The notes beneath the pieces were generated by a model. That model did no database searches. It worked only from the letters and a program-made list of their open reading frames with translations, and was not told where the DNA came from. A stretch of DNA of 62,859 nucleotides, from NCBI RefSeq assembly GCF_014904755.1, contig NZ_JACZFQ010000075.1, positions 1 through 62,859 of the forward strand. The letters are read 5' to 3'. Origin of the DNA: Neoluteolibacter marinus. Lineage in GTDB: Bacteria; Verrucomicrobiota; Verrucomicrobiia; Verrucomicrobiales; Akkermansiaceae. The translations under genes and the position numbers were made by a program. Position 1 is the stretch's first letter; each line of letters begins with the position of its first letter. Shown piece after piece: positions 1 to 9,473 of this stretch.

Positions 1-2
1 AG

Positions 3-3000
3 GATGGCACCTTCACCACCGCCTCGCCGCCGCCCACCGTGGTGACCGGGAATTCGACGGTATTGACGACCACCAGCGTGCGCGTCGGTGGTTCGGTGCG
101 GGCCCGCGGCGCGACCGTCGACGTGTGGATCGACTACGGCACCGACGGCATTACCTTCGACAGCGTCCAGGCGGCGCCGGCAAGCGTGGACGGCGACCTG
201 GTCACCGAGGTCAGCGGCGAGCTCACGGACCTCGCGCAGGGCGTGACCTATTTCTACCGGGTCCGTGCGATCGGGCCGAACGGGGTCGGAAGCGGGGAGA
301 TCAAGACCTTCGATGTCGAATCGCTCTCGGGCTTGATCCAACAGTTTCCTCCGGGGGTTCCGGAGGCGAGCCGCCAAGGCAGCGTCAACATCACCCTGAG
401 TCCCCCCGACATGGGCACGGGGTGGCGCTTCGCGGGCGAACAGTTCTGGCGCGGGTCCGGGGTCCCGGCCACCGGCTTGACCGCCGGCGACCGGGTGGTC
501 GAGTTCCGACCGGTGCCCGGTTACCTGCAGCCGGCGAATGAAGCGGTGGCGGTCACCAGCTCCGCGGTGCCACTCGACCTATCGCGGAGCTACACGCCGT
601 CCGCCACCGGCGGTGACGGCAGCCTGACCGTCATCCTCAAGCCCCAGGACCTCACGGAGGACATCGCCCCGGCCCGCTGGAAATTCTACGGCGAGGGAGA
701 CGAGGACTGGAAGGAAAGCGGGACGACCGTCGACGGGCTGGTCGCGGGCAACCACGTGATCCTCAGCAAGCCGGTCGATGGACGCAGCACCCCTGCGCCG
801 GTGACGGCCGCGGTGACCGGCGGCCAGACCACCAGCGTCACCATCACCTACTACATCGCCGAGGAACCGGTGGGCGTGCCGCCGTCGATGATCGCCTTCG
901 AGGCGGTCTCAGGCGATACCTCGCTGCCGAATGCCTTCGTCGGCCAGCTCCGCAGCGACGCGGGCTCGGGCAGCGGCTTCGCGGTGCGGCCGCGGGTGGT
1001 CGCGACGGTCGGACACGCGGTGTTCGACGACGGCACGCTGGCCATCGCGACCGGACAGCAGTGGTTGTTCGAGCGCGACCGCAACGTGCATGACCCGGTG
1101 CCAATGGTCCCGCGCGGCCACTACCTGATGACCGGATACGCGGCGCAACGGGCGGCCGACAATTCGCCGGGGGTGTCGACCCCGGAGTCGCAGAACCTCG
1201 ATGCGGCGACGATGTTTTTCCTCCAGGACGTCGGCCGCGGAGGCTTCAGCGGCTATCTCGCCAGCGACAGCTCGACCAACGAGTTCCTGGCGTCGGATGC
1301 GATGAAGACCCTGGCGGGCTACCCGGTCGACGGGATCCCGGAGGCCGATCTCGACCGGATGCACGCGACGCCGCCGATGAACGTCTCTTTCGCCAAGGCC
1401 TTCGGCCGGACCTACACGACACCCGACATCCGCGCGAGCGGCGGCGCATCCGGCGGTCCGCTCTGCGTGCTGGCGGAAAACGGCGCCTACTACCCCGCGG
1501 CGATCTACCTCGGCGGCACCGGGCAGACGGTGGTGCGGGCGATCGACAGCGAGGTGGTGCAGTTGATCGGTCTTGCGGATGCCAGCTCGGGCGATGGCGT
1601 CGGGGTCAACGGTGGCTCGCAGGCCGGCACGGTGGCCGAACCCTATCCGACAGCGGAACTTGGCGGCCTCAAGGTGGTCATCGAACCCGCCGCGGCGCGC
1701 GCCGCCGGGGCGGGCTGGCGGATCAGCAACCAATCGCCCTATTTGCCGTCGGGCGGCCAACTGGATGACCTCGATCCGGACGCCTACCAGGTCAGCTTCC
1801 CGACCCTTGTCGGCTTCGTTCCGCCGACGGCACAGCCGGTAACGCTGGAAGCCGGGTTGTTGACGACGATGACTTTCGTCTACGAGGCGGTGGTCGCGGC
1901 CCCGGTGATCACCTCGGCCGGCGCGGTGGGCGGGAACCGCGGCGAACCGCTGTCCTACCAGATCACCGCCGACAACGCCCCGGAACTCTTCACGCTGCGG
2001 GGGCTGCTGCCGCTTGGCATGACCTTCAATCCGGTGACCGGTTTGATCTCGGGCACCCCGAATGAGGCCGGTGTGTTCCCGGTCGACGTCGGTGCCAGCA
2101 ACTCCGGCGGTGCGGCCAGCCGGCAGCTGGTCATCACCGTGCTGCCGGTGATCTCGAACCAAGCGCTGACCGTCCCCTATCTTGTGGCGATGAGTTATGC
2201 GATCGCTTCCAGCGAAAGCGGTGGTGGCCTCAGCTGGACGGCAAGCGGTCTGCCGACGGGGCTGTCCCTCAATCCGTCCACCGGGGTGATTTCCGGGATT
2301 CCGCAGATCCCCGGCGTTTACGAGATCCCGGTAACGGTGACCACCCGCGGGGCCACCTCGCCGGCAACCCTGGTGCTCACCGTCACCGGAATCCCGCCGG
2401 TGATCACGCTTCAACCGGTGGTGGCGCGCAGCATCCAGTATGGAACCACCACCACCCTGGCGGTTGCCGCCAGCGGCCTGCCTCAGCCCGATTTCCAGTG
2501 GTATGAGGGCCCGGCCGGAAACACCGACGCACCTGTTCCGGGAGCCACGGCTGCGGTCTTCACAACCCCGATCCTGACGGCTCCCACCAGCTACTGGGCG
2601 CGGGCTTCCAGCATCAGCGGCAGCGCGGACAGCATCGCCACGGTGATCACCATCCTGCCCTCCTCCAATGCCAACCTGATCGGCCTCTACACCAGCGACG
2701 GGCAGGTGACGCCCGCCTTTAACCTCGGCGTCACCGCGTACTTCACGACCGTGCCGAACGATGTCTCGGCGATCCAGGTGACGCCTGTCGTGGAGGTCAC
2801 CCAGTCCACGGTCCGGGTTGCCGGCCTGCTGGTGCCGGTCGACGGCGCCAGTGAGCCGGTCGAGTTGGCGGTCGGGTCGAACCTGATCAACATCGAGGTG
2901 ACCGCGGGTGATGGCACCACGGTGAAAAACTACTCGCTCTCGGTGACCCGGGCCTTGCCGCCGTCGGTGACCACGGGCGCGGCCACCGAGGTGACCGATG

Positions 3001-6000
3001 CCTCCGCCAACCTGCAGGGAACGGCTTCGCCGAACGGCGCGGGCACGGTGTTCTTCCAATACGGCGCGACCACCACCTACGGGAGTGCAACCCAAGGTCA
3101 GGAATTGTCGGGGGGATCCGGTATTCCGGTCACGGCCGCGCTCGCGGGACTGGCCCCCGACCAGACGTATCACTACCGGGTTGGTCTGACCACCGGCGCG
3201 GGCACGATCTTCGGCAGCGACATGACGTTCTCGACCTCGTCCGCGCCTCCGCTGGTTGCGACCGGCCAGGCGAGCGACATCGACGCGAGCCATGTGAAGC
3301 TGATTGGCGCGGTCGATCCGAACGGCACCGCGACCGCGGTCCACTTTGAATACGGCGAAACCACGGCCTACGGGACGACCACCCCGGTGCAGCTGGTGCC
3401 CGGGGTGACCAACGTGATCGACATCGAGTACGTGCTCGAGGGCCTCGTGCCCGGACAGGCGTATCACTACCGGCTGGTGGGTGAGAGTTCCGCCGGGATG
3501 ACTTTTGGCGAGGACGTGTTGTTCGTCCCGGGCGAGGCCAACGGCGGCGCCGGAGGGCCGCTCGCGCTGCCGGAGGCGAGCACCCTCGATGCGCTCGACG
3601 TTGCATCCACCTCGGCCGTTTTCCAGGGCAGTGCCAACCCGCAGGGTGGCACGACCTTCGTCCACTTCGAATACGGGCCGACGACGGCATACGGGCGGTC
3701 CACGCCGGGCCGGGGCATCGGCAACGGGACCGATCCTGCCACCGTGATCCAGGCCGTGGACGCGCTGCTGCCGGGGACCGTCTACCATTGCCGGCTGGTG
3801 GCGACCAACAGCCTTGGAAGCGCCTACGGGGAAGATCGTACCTTCGAGACCGGTTTCCTTGCCCCGCAGGCGATCACCGGTCCGGCGAGCCCGCTGACGG
3901 TCGACAGCGTCCGGGTCACCGGTGCGGTGCGGGCGCGGGGCGCGACGGTCGACGTGTTCTTCGAATACGGGACGGACGGGGTGAACTTCCCTCACCGGAT
4001 CGCCGCTGCCGGCGGCTCGGTCGGAGGTGACGCCGAGGTTCCGGTGAAGGCGGACATCAGCGGGCTGCAGGGTGGCGTGACCTATTATTACCGCGCCTTC
4101 GCCGCGCGGACCGACGATCCAGCATCGACCGGGACCGGTGAGGTGAGGACCTTCGAGAGCGATGCCCTCGTCGGCTTGTTCCAGAAGTTCCCGCGCGAGC
4201 TCGACGCGGAAGAATACCTGGGAGAAGTGCAGGTCGACCTGTTGCCGCCCGGCGTCGGCAAGTGGCGCTTTGTCGGCGACAACGTCTGGCGCAATTCCGG
4301 GACGGCGGCCACCGGCATGACCACCGGCGACCGTGAGATCGAGTTCCAGCCGGTCGCCGGCTACCACCAGCCGGCAAGGGAGCTGGTCGGCGTGATCAGC
4401 GGTGCGCCGAGACTGGTGCTGGAGCGCGAGTACTTCCAGTCGGCGTCGGTCGCGGATGCCTCGTTGCGGATTTTCCTGGAACCGGAGAGCCGGGTGGTGG
4501 CCAAGCCGACTTCCTACAAGGTGCAGTGGCGCGTGGCCGCCGCGGCGAACTCCCAGTGGTATGACTCGGGCGACGCCGCCACCGGATTGATGCCGGGCAG
4601 CTATCTGGTCGAGTTCAAGCCGGTCCAGGGCTTGGCTGCCCCGGGGCCGGCGACCCTCGTGGTCGCGCGGGGGGAGGTCCGGACCGCCAGCTTTGCCTAC
4701 CGTCCCGAACTGGCCGCGCCGTCGAGCTCGATCCGCATCCTGTCCTACGAGACGATCTCGACCCCGCGCAACCTGCCCTACGCCTACGTCGGCCAGCTCC
4801 GCTCCGACGCGGGAGCCCAAAGCGGCTTCGTCGTCAAACCGCGGGTCGTCGCCACCACCGCGCAGGCGGTGTTCGACGAGGTGACGCTGGCGCAGATTCC
4901 CGGGATGCAGTGGGTGTTCCAGCGCGACCGGGAAGTCCACGAGGACAAGCCGAAGGTCCCGCGCGGTTTCTATGCCTTCGACGACTATGCGGCCTTCCGC
5001 CAGTCGGAGGACACGCCGGGTGAACCGTCGATTGCCGCCCAAGGAAGAAACGCCGCCGCCATCTACTTCCTCGGCGATGCCGGCCGCGGCGGCTATTCCG
5101 GGTTCCTGGCATCGGATTCCGGCGGTTCGCCGCTGCTCGATGAGGATGCGCTGAAGATCCTGACCGGCTTTCCCGTGGAAGGGGGCAACTCGACCTCGAA
5201 CTTCGGCCGGATGCAGGCGTCGCGGCCGGCGACCGGGACCTTCACGCCGGTTTCGTCGACGGTGTTCGGCACCCCGGCGGTCAAAGGCTTGAACGGGATG
5301 CAGGGCGGTCCGCTGGCGATCCAACGGGACGGCGGCAGTTACTATCCGGCCGCGATCTATCTGGGCGGATCGAGCTCGGAGAACCTCTACCGGGCGATCG
5401 ACGGAGGAGTGATCGATCTCTTCAACCGCGCCGAGATCACCGCCAACACGGGCGACAACAATACCTCGGGAGGGATCTCGCAGACCAGTTACACCGCGAT
5501 TTCCACCACCTCGACCAAGGGTTCGCTCACCGTGCTCATCGAGCCGGCGGAGGCGATCGCCGCCGGGGCGCTCTGGAAGCTGGGATCAGAGGCGAGCTAC
5601 GTCCTCTCCGGGGCTCGTAAGAACAACCTGAGTCCGGGGGACTACGTCGTTCAATTCAGGCCGGTGGCTGGTTTCCAGGTGCCGGCCGACCAGATCACGG
5701 CGGTATTGTCCGGCAATCTGACCACGGTCACCGTCACCTATCTGCCCGAGTTGTCGGGGCTGGCCGCGTGGCGTGACGCCAACTTCGCGACGACCGCCAA
5801 CACCGGCTCGGCTGCCGACGGCGAGGATCCCGATGGCGACGGCCAGCTGAACGTCGACGAGTATTCGGCGGGAACCGATCCCATGGACCCGCGCGACTTC
5901 TTCCGGGTGCTATCGACGGGGCGGAGCGAGACGGAGTTTTCGGCGGTGGTGCCGGGCAGGACCGGCCGGCTCTACGCGCTCCAGTTCCGGGCGGATCTTG

Positions 6001-6131
6001 GTTCCGGGGATTGGGTGGATGTCGCGACCGCGGGACCTCTGGCCGCGGATGAGGCCCTTGTTTTGACGGACCCCGCCGCCGTGGCGACGGAGGGATTTTA
6101 TCGGGTGACGGTGACGGTGGATTCGCCATGA
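3..6131 (+). CDS. Giant secreted modular protein with active and inactive trypsin-like domains (5' partial)
   Basis: The reading frame is open to the window edge, so the start lies upstream; a GTG at 39 is probably internal. The protein is a duplicated module. Copy A has an Fn3-like domain (about 60-330), two PEGA-like repeats (350-860), a trypsin/V8-like domain (880-1600) and a third PEGA-like repeat (1660-1880). Then come two He_PIG-type Ig domains (1900-2390), an Ig-like domain, a cadherin-like sandwich (2670-2955) and three Fn3-like domains (2960-3855). Copy B repeats the first layout at 3860-5745. Copy A keeps His (1014-1016), Asp (1200-1202) and Ser in GASGGP (1449-1451). Copy B has Gln, Asn and Gln at these places. 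The C-terminus has a calcium-binding-like DPDGDGQLNVDEY segment and a tail typical of verrucomicrobial exported proteins. Its role is probably extracellular or surface; the substrate is unknown. Confidence 0.8.
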   Translation, partial: DGTFTTASPPPTVVTGNSTVLTTTSVRVGGSVRARGATVDVWIDYGTDGITFDSVQAAPASVDGDLVTEVSGELTDLAQGVTYFYRVRAIGPNGVGSGEIKTFDVESLSGLIQQFPPGVPEASRQGSVNITLSPPDMGTGWRFAGEQFWRGSGVPATGLTAGDRVVEFRPVPGYLQPANEAVAVTSSAVPLDLSRSYTPSATGGDGSLTVILKPQDLTEDIAPARWKFYGEGDEDWKESGTTVDGLVAGNHVILSKPVDGRSTPAPVTAAVTGGQTTSVTITYYIAEEPVGVPPSMIAFEAVSGDTSLPNAFVGQLRSDAGSGSGFAVRPRVVATVGHAVFDDGTLAIATGQQWLFERDRNVHDPVPMVPRGHYLMTGYAAQRAADNSPGVSTPESQNLDAATMFFLQDVGRGGFSGYLASDSSTNEFLASDAMKTLAGYPVDGIPEADLDRMHATPPMNVSFAKAFGRTYTTPDIRASGGASGGPLCVLAENGAYYPAAIYLGGTGQTVVRAIDSEVVQLIGLADASSGDGVGVNGGSQAGTVAEPYPTAELGGLKVVIEPAAARAAGAGWRISNQSPYLPSGGQLDDLDPDAYQVSFPTLVGFVPPTAQPVTLEAGLLTTMTFVYEAVVAAPVITSAGAVGGNRGEPLSYQITADNAPELFTLRGLLPLGMTFNPVTGLISGTPNEAGVFPVDVGASNSGGAASRQLVITVLPVISNQALTVPYLVAMSYAIASSESGGGLSWTASGLPTGLSLNPSTGVISGIPQIPGVYEIPVTVTTRGATSPATLVLTVTGIPPVITLQPVVARSIQYGTTTTLAVAASGLPQPDFQWYEGPAGNTDAPVPGATAAVFTTPILTAPTSYWARASSISGSADSIATVITILPSSNANLIGLYTSDGQVTPAFNLGVTAYFTTVPNDVSAIQVTPVVEVTQSTVRVAGLLVPVDGASEPVELAVGSNLINIEVTAGDGTTVKNYSLSVTRALPPSVTTGAATEVTDASANLQGTASPNGAGTVFFQYGATTTYGSATQGQELSGGSGIPVTAALAGLAPDQTYHYRVGLTTGAGTIFGSDMTFSTSSAPPLVATGQASDIDASHVKLIGAVDPNGTATAVHFEYGETTAYGTTTPVQLVPGVTNVIDIEYVLEGLVPGQAYHYRLVGESSAGMTFGEDVLFVPGEANGGAGGPLALPEASTLDALDVASTSAVFQGSANPQGGTTFVHFEYGPTTAYGRSTPGRGIGNGTDPATVIQAVDALLPGTVYHCRLVATNSLGSAYGEDRTFETGFLAPQAITGPASPLTVDSVRVTGAVRARGATVDVFFEYGTDGVNFPHRIAAAGGSVGGDAEVPVKADISGLQGGVTYYYRAFAARTDDPASTGTGEVRTFESDALVGLFQKFPRELDAEEYLGEVQVDLLPPGVGKWRFVGDNVWRNSGTAATGMTTGDREIEFQPVAGYHQPARELVGVISGAPRLVLEREYFQSASVADASLRIFLEPESRVVAKPTSYKVQWRVAAAANSQWYDSGDAATGLMPGSYLVEFKPVQGLAAPGPATLVVARGEVRTASFAYRPELAAPSSSIRILSYETISTPRNLPYAYVGQLRSDAGAQSGFVVKPRVVATTAQAVFDEVTLAQIPGMQWVFQRDREVHEDKPKVPRGFYAFDDYAAFRQSEDTPGEPSIAAQGRNAAAIYFLGDAGRGGYSGFLASDSGGSPLLDEDALKILTGFPVEGGNSTSNFGRMQASRPATGTFTPVSSTVFGTPAVKGLNGMQGGPLAIQRDGGSYYPAAIYLGGSSSENLYRAIDGGVIDLFNRAEITANTGDNNTSGGISQTSYTAISTTSTKGSLTVLIEPAEAIAAGALWKLGSEASYVLSGARKNNLSPGDYVVQFRPVAGFQVPADQITAVLSGNLTTVTVTYLPELSGLAAWRDANFATTANTGSAADGEDPDGDGQLNVDEYSAGTDPMDPRDFFRVLSTGRSETEFSAVVPGRTGRLYALQFRADLGSGDWVDVATAGPLAADEALVLTDPAAVATEGFYRVTVTVDSP

Positions 6132-6216
6132 CGGGATTTCCACGGGCGATGCCAGACAATTTTCCGGAGTGGTGGGCATTGGGTATCCGAGCTGCTCTCT
6201 GTCAGGCGCTTGCAGC

Positions 6217-8031
6217 ATGAAATCTCCCGTAACCCAAGTTCTCCACACCCTTTACGAACGATATGCATCACTCAAGGATGGAAAGGTAGCGGACTACATT
6301 CCGGAGCTCGCGAAGGCGGATCCCAACCTCTTCGGAATCTGCATCGCGACCCGCGACGGCAACCTCTATGAGGTTGGTGACACCCGCCACAAGTTCACCA
6401 TCCAGTCGATTTCGAAGGCCCTTGCGTATGGCCTGGCGTTGGAAGACCGGGGCGAGGAGCACGTGCTGTCGAAGATCGGCGTCGAGCCGTCGGGTGAAGC
6501 ATTCAATGCGATCAGCCTGAAGCCCCAAAGCGGTGCCCCGTTCAATCCGATGATCAATGCCGGGGCGATCGCGACCTGCGGGCAGATCCTGGCGAAGGAC
6601 GGGAAGAGCCGCATCGAGCGGATCCGCGACTACCTGTCTCAATGCGCGGTCGGCCAGCTCGACATCGACCAGGAAGTCTACCGGTCGGAGAGCCAGACCG
6701 GCCACCGCAACCGGGCGATCGGCTGGATGCTGCGGAACTTCGACATCATACAGGAGGAACCGCGCGACATCCTCGAGACCTACTTCCAGCAATGCGCGCT
6801 CAAGGTCACCTGCACCGACCTTGCGGTGATGGGGGCGACCCTCGCGAACCAGGGATTCAACCCGATCTCCGGGGAACGGGCGATTGCCCACGAGTATGTC
6901 GACAACGTGCTCGGGGTGATGGCGAGCTGCGGGATGTATGATTGGTCCGGTGAGTGGATCTATCGGGTCGGCCTGCCGGCGAAGAGCGGCGTGGGCGGGG
7001 GGATTCTTGCCGTGTTGCCCGGGCAGCTCGGGATCGGCGTGTTTTCCCCGCCGCTCGATGAACAGGGCAACAGTGCGCGCGGCATCAAGGTGTGCATGGA
7101 CCTCGCCCGCGAGTTGTCGCTGCACATGTTCAACCCCAGCGCGGTCCCGCAACCGGCGCTTCGCCGCAGTTACAATGCGTCGCAGGTCAACTCGCGGCGC
7201 CGCCTGCCGCCCGCGATCTTCCGCGAGCTGCGGCGTTACGGCGACCGCATCCGGGTGCTGGAACTTCAGGGTCCCTTGTTGTTCTCAACCTTCGAACCGG
7301 TGATCCGCGAGCTGGTGAAGCAGGCCGCCTATTGCCAGCACATCATCCTGAACTTCAGCAACGTCTTCTCGGTCGATGCCGTCTCCCTGCGCATGCTGCA
7401 TCAGGTGTGGGAGCAGTTGCACGCCGTGGGGGTGCGCCTCACCTGTTGCCACGCCGGTCGCCACGGCCAGGCGCTGTCGGAGGCGGGACTCGGCGACGAT
7501 GCCCTGTTCGCCAACGAGGATGCGGCGCTCGAGGCCTGCGAGGACGCTCTCCTGGCGCGGGTGATGCCGGACCATATCCCGCAAGCGCCGCCGGTGCCGC
7601 TATCGGGCTGCGCGTTGCTTTCCGGCTGCGATGAGGATGAGCTCCAGCTTCTCGAGGACCAGATGGAGACCCGGAGCTTCGGCGCCGGGGAGACGATCAT
7701 CCAGACCGGCGGGCGGGCGGACGAACTTTTCCTCCTCACCGACGGCTGCGCGGAGGTCCGACTGCTCCTGGGCAACAACCGCTACCAGCGGCTCGACGTC
7801 TTTTCCTCCGGCATGAGTTTCGGCGAGCTGGCGTTCCTGGACGGCTCACCCCGGTCCGCCGACGTCGTTGCCATTTCCCCGGTGACCTGCCGGGTCATCG
7901 GGCGCGCCCTGTTCGACGAGGTCGGCCGGCAGCATCCGAATTTGAAAGTGAAAATCCTGAATGAAATCGCGCTCCAGGTCTGCGATCGCCTCCGCCAGGC
8001 GAACGTTGAGATCTCGGCGCTGCGGAGCTGA
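6217..8031 (+). CDS. glsA: Glutaminase A fused to STAS and cyclic-nucleotide-binding domains
   Basis: This 604-aa protein hydrolyses glutamine to glutamate and ammonia in the cytoplasm. Residues 1-310 are a serine-dependent beta-lactamase-fold glutaminase with the catalytic S-I-S-K motif (Ser64, Lys67). Ordinary bacterial GlsA is about 310 aa, so the rest is extra. Residues about 335-440 form a STAS domain in which the usual phosphorylatable Ser is Ala (S-V-D-A). Residues about 455-600 are a Crp-type CNB domain with an intact phosphate-binding cassette (FGELAFLDGSPRSA). I chose the ATG at 6217 because homology begins there; the frame is open further upstream to 6169. Binding of a cyclic nucleotide or another small ligand may control the enzyme, which is inference. 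Confidence 0.9.
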   Translation: MKSPVTQVLHTLYERYASLKDGKVADYIPELAKADPNLFGICIATRDGNLYEVGDTRHKFTIQSISKALAYGLALEDRGEEHVLSKIGVEPSGEAFNAISLKPQSGAPFNPMINAGAIATCGQILAKDGKSRIERIRDYLSQCAVGQLDIDQEVYRSESQTGHRNRAIGWMLRNFDIIQEEPRDILETYFQQCALKVTCTDLAVMGATLANQGFNPISGERAIAHEYVDNVLGVMASCGMYDWSGEWIYRVGLPAKSGVGGGILAVLPGQLGIGVFSPPLDEQGNSARGIKVCMDLARELSLHMFNPSAVPQPALRRSYNASQVNSRRRLPPAIFRELRRYGDRIRVLELQGPLLFSTFEPVIRELVKQAAYCQHIILNFSNVFSVDAVSLRMLHQVWEQLHAVGVRLTCCHAGRHGQALSEAGLGDDALFANEDAALEACEDALLARVMPDHIPQAPPVPLSGCALLSGCDEDELQLLEDQMETRSFGAGETIIQTGGRADELFLLTDGCAEVRLLLGNNRYQRLDVFSSGMSFGELAFLDGSPRSADVVAISPVTCRVIGRALFDEVGRQHPNLKVKILNEIALQVCDRLRQANVEISALRS

Positions 8032-8032
8032 A

Positions 8033-8087
8033 GCGACCGAACCGCGCCACGAGTGATTTCCTGCTAGCAGGCGGCGGTTCGGGTCGC
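8033..8087 (+). terminator. Long inverted repeat after the glutaminase gene
   Basis: GCGACCGAACCGC (8033-8045) pairs with GCGGTTCGGGTCGC (8074-8087), with one bulged G and a 28-nt loop. No T-run follows, so it may be an attenuator, an mRNA-stabilising hairpin or a weak terminator. Confidence 0.4.
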
Positions 8088-8108
8088 CATGTTAACGGTG
8101 ACTCCATT

Positions 8109-8597
8109 ATGAACTCCTCTCCCCTACCTGAGTTGCCGGCCATCGGCTTTCTTGCCGACATGGATGTTTCGCACCGGGCCTTCCTCGCCTCGTTCGGGTC
8201 CTTCGTGCGACCCCGCGCGGGTGACGTGCTGATCGATGAGGGGGATTCGCAAAAAAATCTCTACCTGGTGCTGTCCGGATTGCTGCACGTGGTCGCGGGC
8301 GCCGGCGGACGCAACCTCTTGATCGCCGCGTTGGGATCAGGGGATTCCCTCGGCGAGATCAATATCTTCGATCCGGACAAGGCCAGCGCCTCGGTGATCG
8401 CGCGCAGCGAGTGCCTCATTTGGAAAATCTCGGCCGAGGAACTCGAAGGGCTCTTCGACGGGGATCCCGTTGCGGGGGTTTCCCTGATGAAAGGCTTGCT
8501 GCGTTCCACCGGTCACCGGATCCGCGCGATGAACGCCAAGCTCGCGGAATCCGAAGAGAAGTCGGCCCTCCACAGTTTCTGGAAACCCCGCGCGTGA
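8109..8597 (+). CDS. Stand-alone cyclic-nucleotide-binding domain protein
   Basis: This 162-aa protein is a single Crp-like beta-roll CNB domain with no DNA-binding helix-turn-helix, so it is not a complete Crp regulator. The phosphate-binding cassette reads LGEINIFDPDKASAS. The Glu is kept, but the Arg that normally contacts the cyclic phosphate is absent, so it may bind another ligand or act only through protein contacts. It follows the glutaminase-STAS-CNB gene by 77 bp, and its stop overlaps the next start (GTGA), which suggests translational coupling. The C-terminal helix is extended and charged. Confidence 0.8.
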   Translation: MNSSPLPELPAIGFLADMDVSHRAFLASFGSFVRPRAGDVLIDEGDSQKNLYLVLSGLLHVVAGAGGRNLLIAALGSGDSLGEINIFDPDKASASVIARSECLIWKISAEELEGLFDGDPVAGVSLMKGLLRSTGHRIRAMNAKLAESEEKSALHSFWKPRA

Positions 8598-8950
8598 CCA
8601 TTCTCCTCCAGAGTGGTCCGCTCGCCCTGTTCTTTGCCTTCGCCATCGCGCATGCCATGGCGGACTTCCCGCTGCAGGGTGACTATCTGGCGCGGGAGAA
8701 GCAGCGGAAGCACGCCGGCAGTTCGCTGCAGTGGTTCATCGCCCTGACCGCCCACTCGCTGATTCATGCCGGCGGGGTGTGGCTGGTTTCCGGCAGCGTG
8801 GTCCTCGGCGCGGTCGAGCTGGTCTTGCACTGGCTCATCGACCTCGGCAAGGGCGAGGGGAAGTACGGCTACGCGGCCGACCAGTTGCTCCACCTCGGAT
8901 GCAAGGCGGCCTACGTGGCGATCCTTGCGGCGGGAATCATCCGACCGTGA
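8594..8950 (+). CDS. DUF3307 family membrane protein
   Basis: This 118-aa protein begins at a GTG that overlaps the previous stop in GTGA. It has three to four hydrophobic segments and the features of DUF3307: an N-terminal AHAMADFPLQ segment, a central HSLIH, and a second HW-LID motif. These conserved His and Asp residues lie next to membrane helices, as in the family. The function is unknown; some relatives sit in phage or metabolic operons. Its position between two CNB proteins suggests a shared signalling or membrane role, but this is inference. Confidence 0.8.
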   Translation: MTILLQSGPLALFFAFAIAHAMADFPLQGDYLAREKQRKHAGSSLQWFIALTAHSLIHAGGVWLVSGSVVLGAVELVLHWLIDLGKGEGKYGYAADQLLHLGCKAAYVAILAAGIIRP

Positions 8951-9017
8951 CGAGCCCCGGCTGGCCCCGTATCTGCTCCATTGAGCGGGTCCGGGAACCG
9001 TTAAAGCGTTTCATGCC

Positions 9018-9473
9018 ATGAATCCATTTCTCGACGCCGTGTCCCATCATCCGACCCTCGACCTCGCGGCAGGAGAGGTGATCCTGGAACAGGACCAGCC
9101 CTGCGAAATCCTCTACGTCCTGCTCGGCGGGGAGGTCGAGGTGATGCGGGACGATGTCCGGGTGGCGCGGACCGCTGAAGTAGGGTCTGTTTTCGGGGAA
9201 ATGTCATTGCTGCTGGGCGGACCATGCACCGCCAGCGTCCGCACCTTGGTGCCGTCGCGCTTCGCTTCCATTCCCGAGCCCCGGGAATTCCTGGCTTCAT
9301 CCCCGGCCGCGAGCCTGCATGTCGCCGAGCTGCTGGCTCACCGCATCGACACCCTCAACCGCTACCTGGTGGATGTGAAACACCAGTACGAGGGACACGA
9401 TCACCTGGGCATGGTCGACGATGTCCTGAGCACCCTGATGCACCGGCAGAAGAAACCCACCGGAAAATCCTAG
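9018..9473 (+). CDS. Stand-alone cyclic-nucleotide-binding domain protein
   Basis: This 151-aa protein is a second single CNB domain without a helix-turn-helix. The cassette reads FGEMSLLLGGPCTAS: the Gly-Glu pair is kept and the Arg is Cys. It may sense something other than cAMP or cGMP, or it may be a structural partner of the fused CNB in the glutaminase. The C-terminal part, after the beta-roll, is a helix of about 50 residues. Its TAG stop overlaps the stop of the convergent phosphoesterase gene in a shared CTAG. Confidence 0.8.
   Translation: MNPFLDAVSHHPTLDLAAGEVILEQDQPCEILYVLLGGEVEVMRDDVRVARTAEVGSVFGEMSLLLGGPCTASVRTLVPSRFASIPEPREFLASSPAASLHVAELLAHRIDTLNRYLVDVKHQYEGHDHLGMVDDVLSTLMHRQKKPTGKS

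Noticed and set aside
909..5324. Very long open frame on the minus strand opposite the giant protein
   Set aside because: It is rich in Arg, Gly, His and Asp with no domain, as expected for the antisense shadow of high-GC coding sequence. The plus-strand frame has clear domains.
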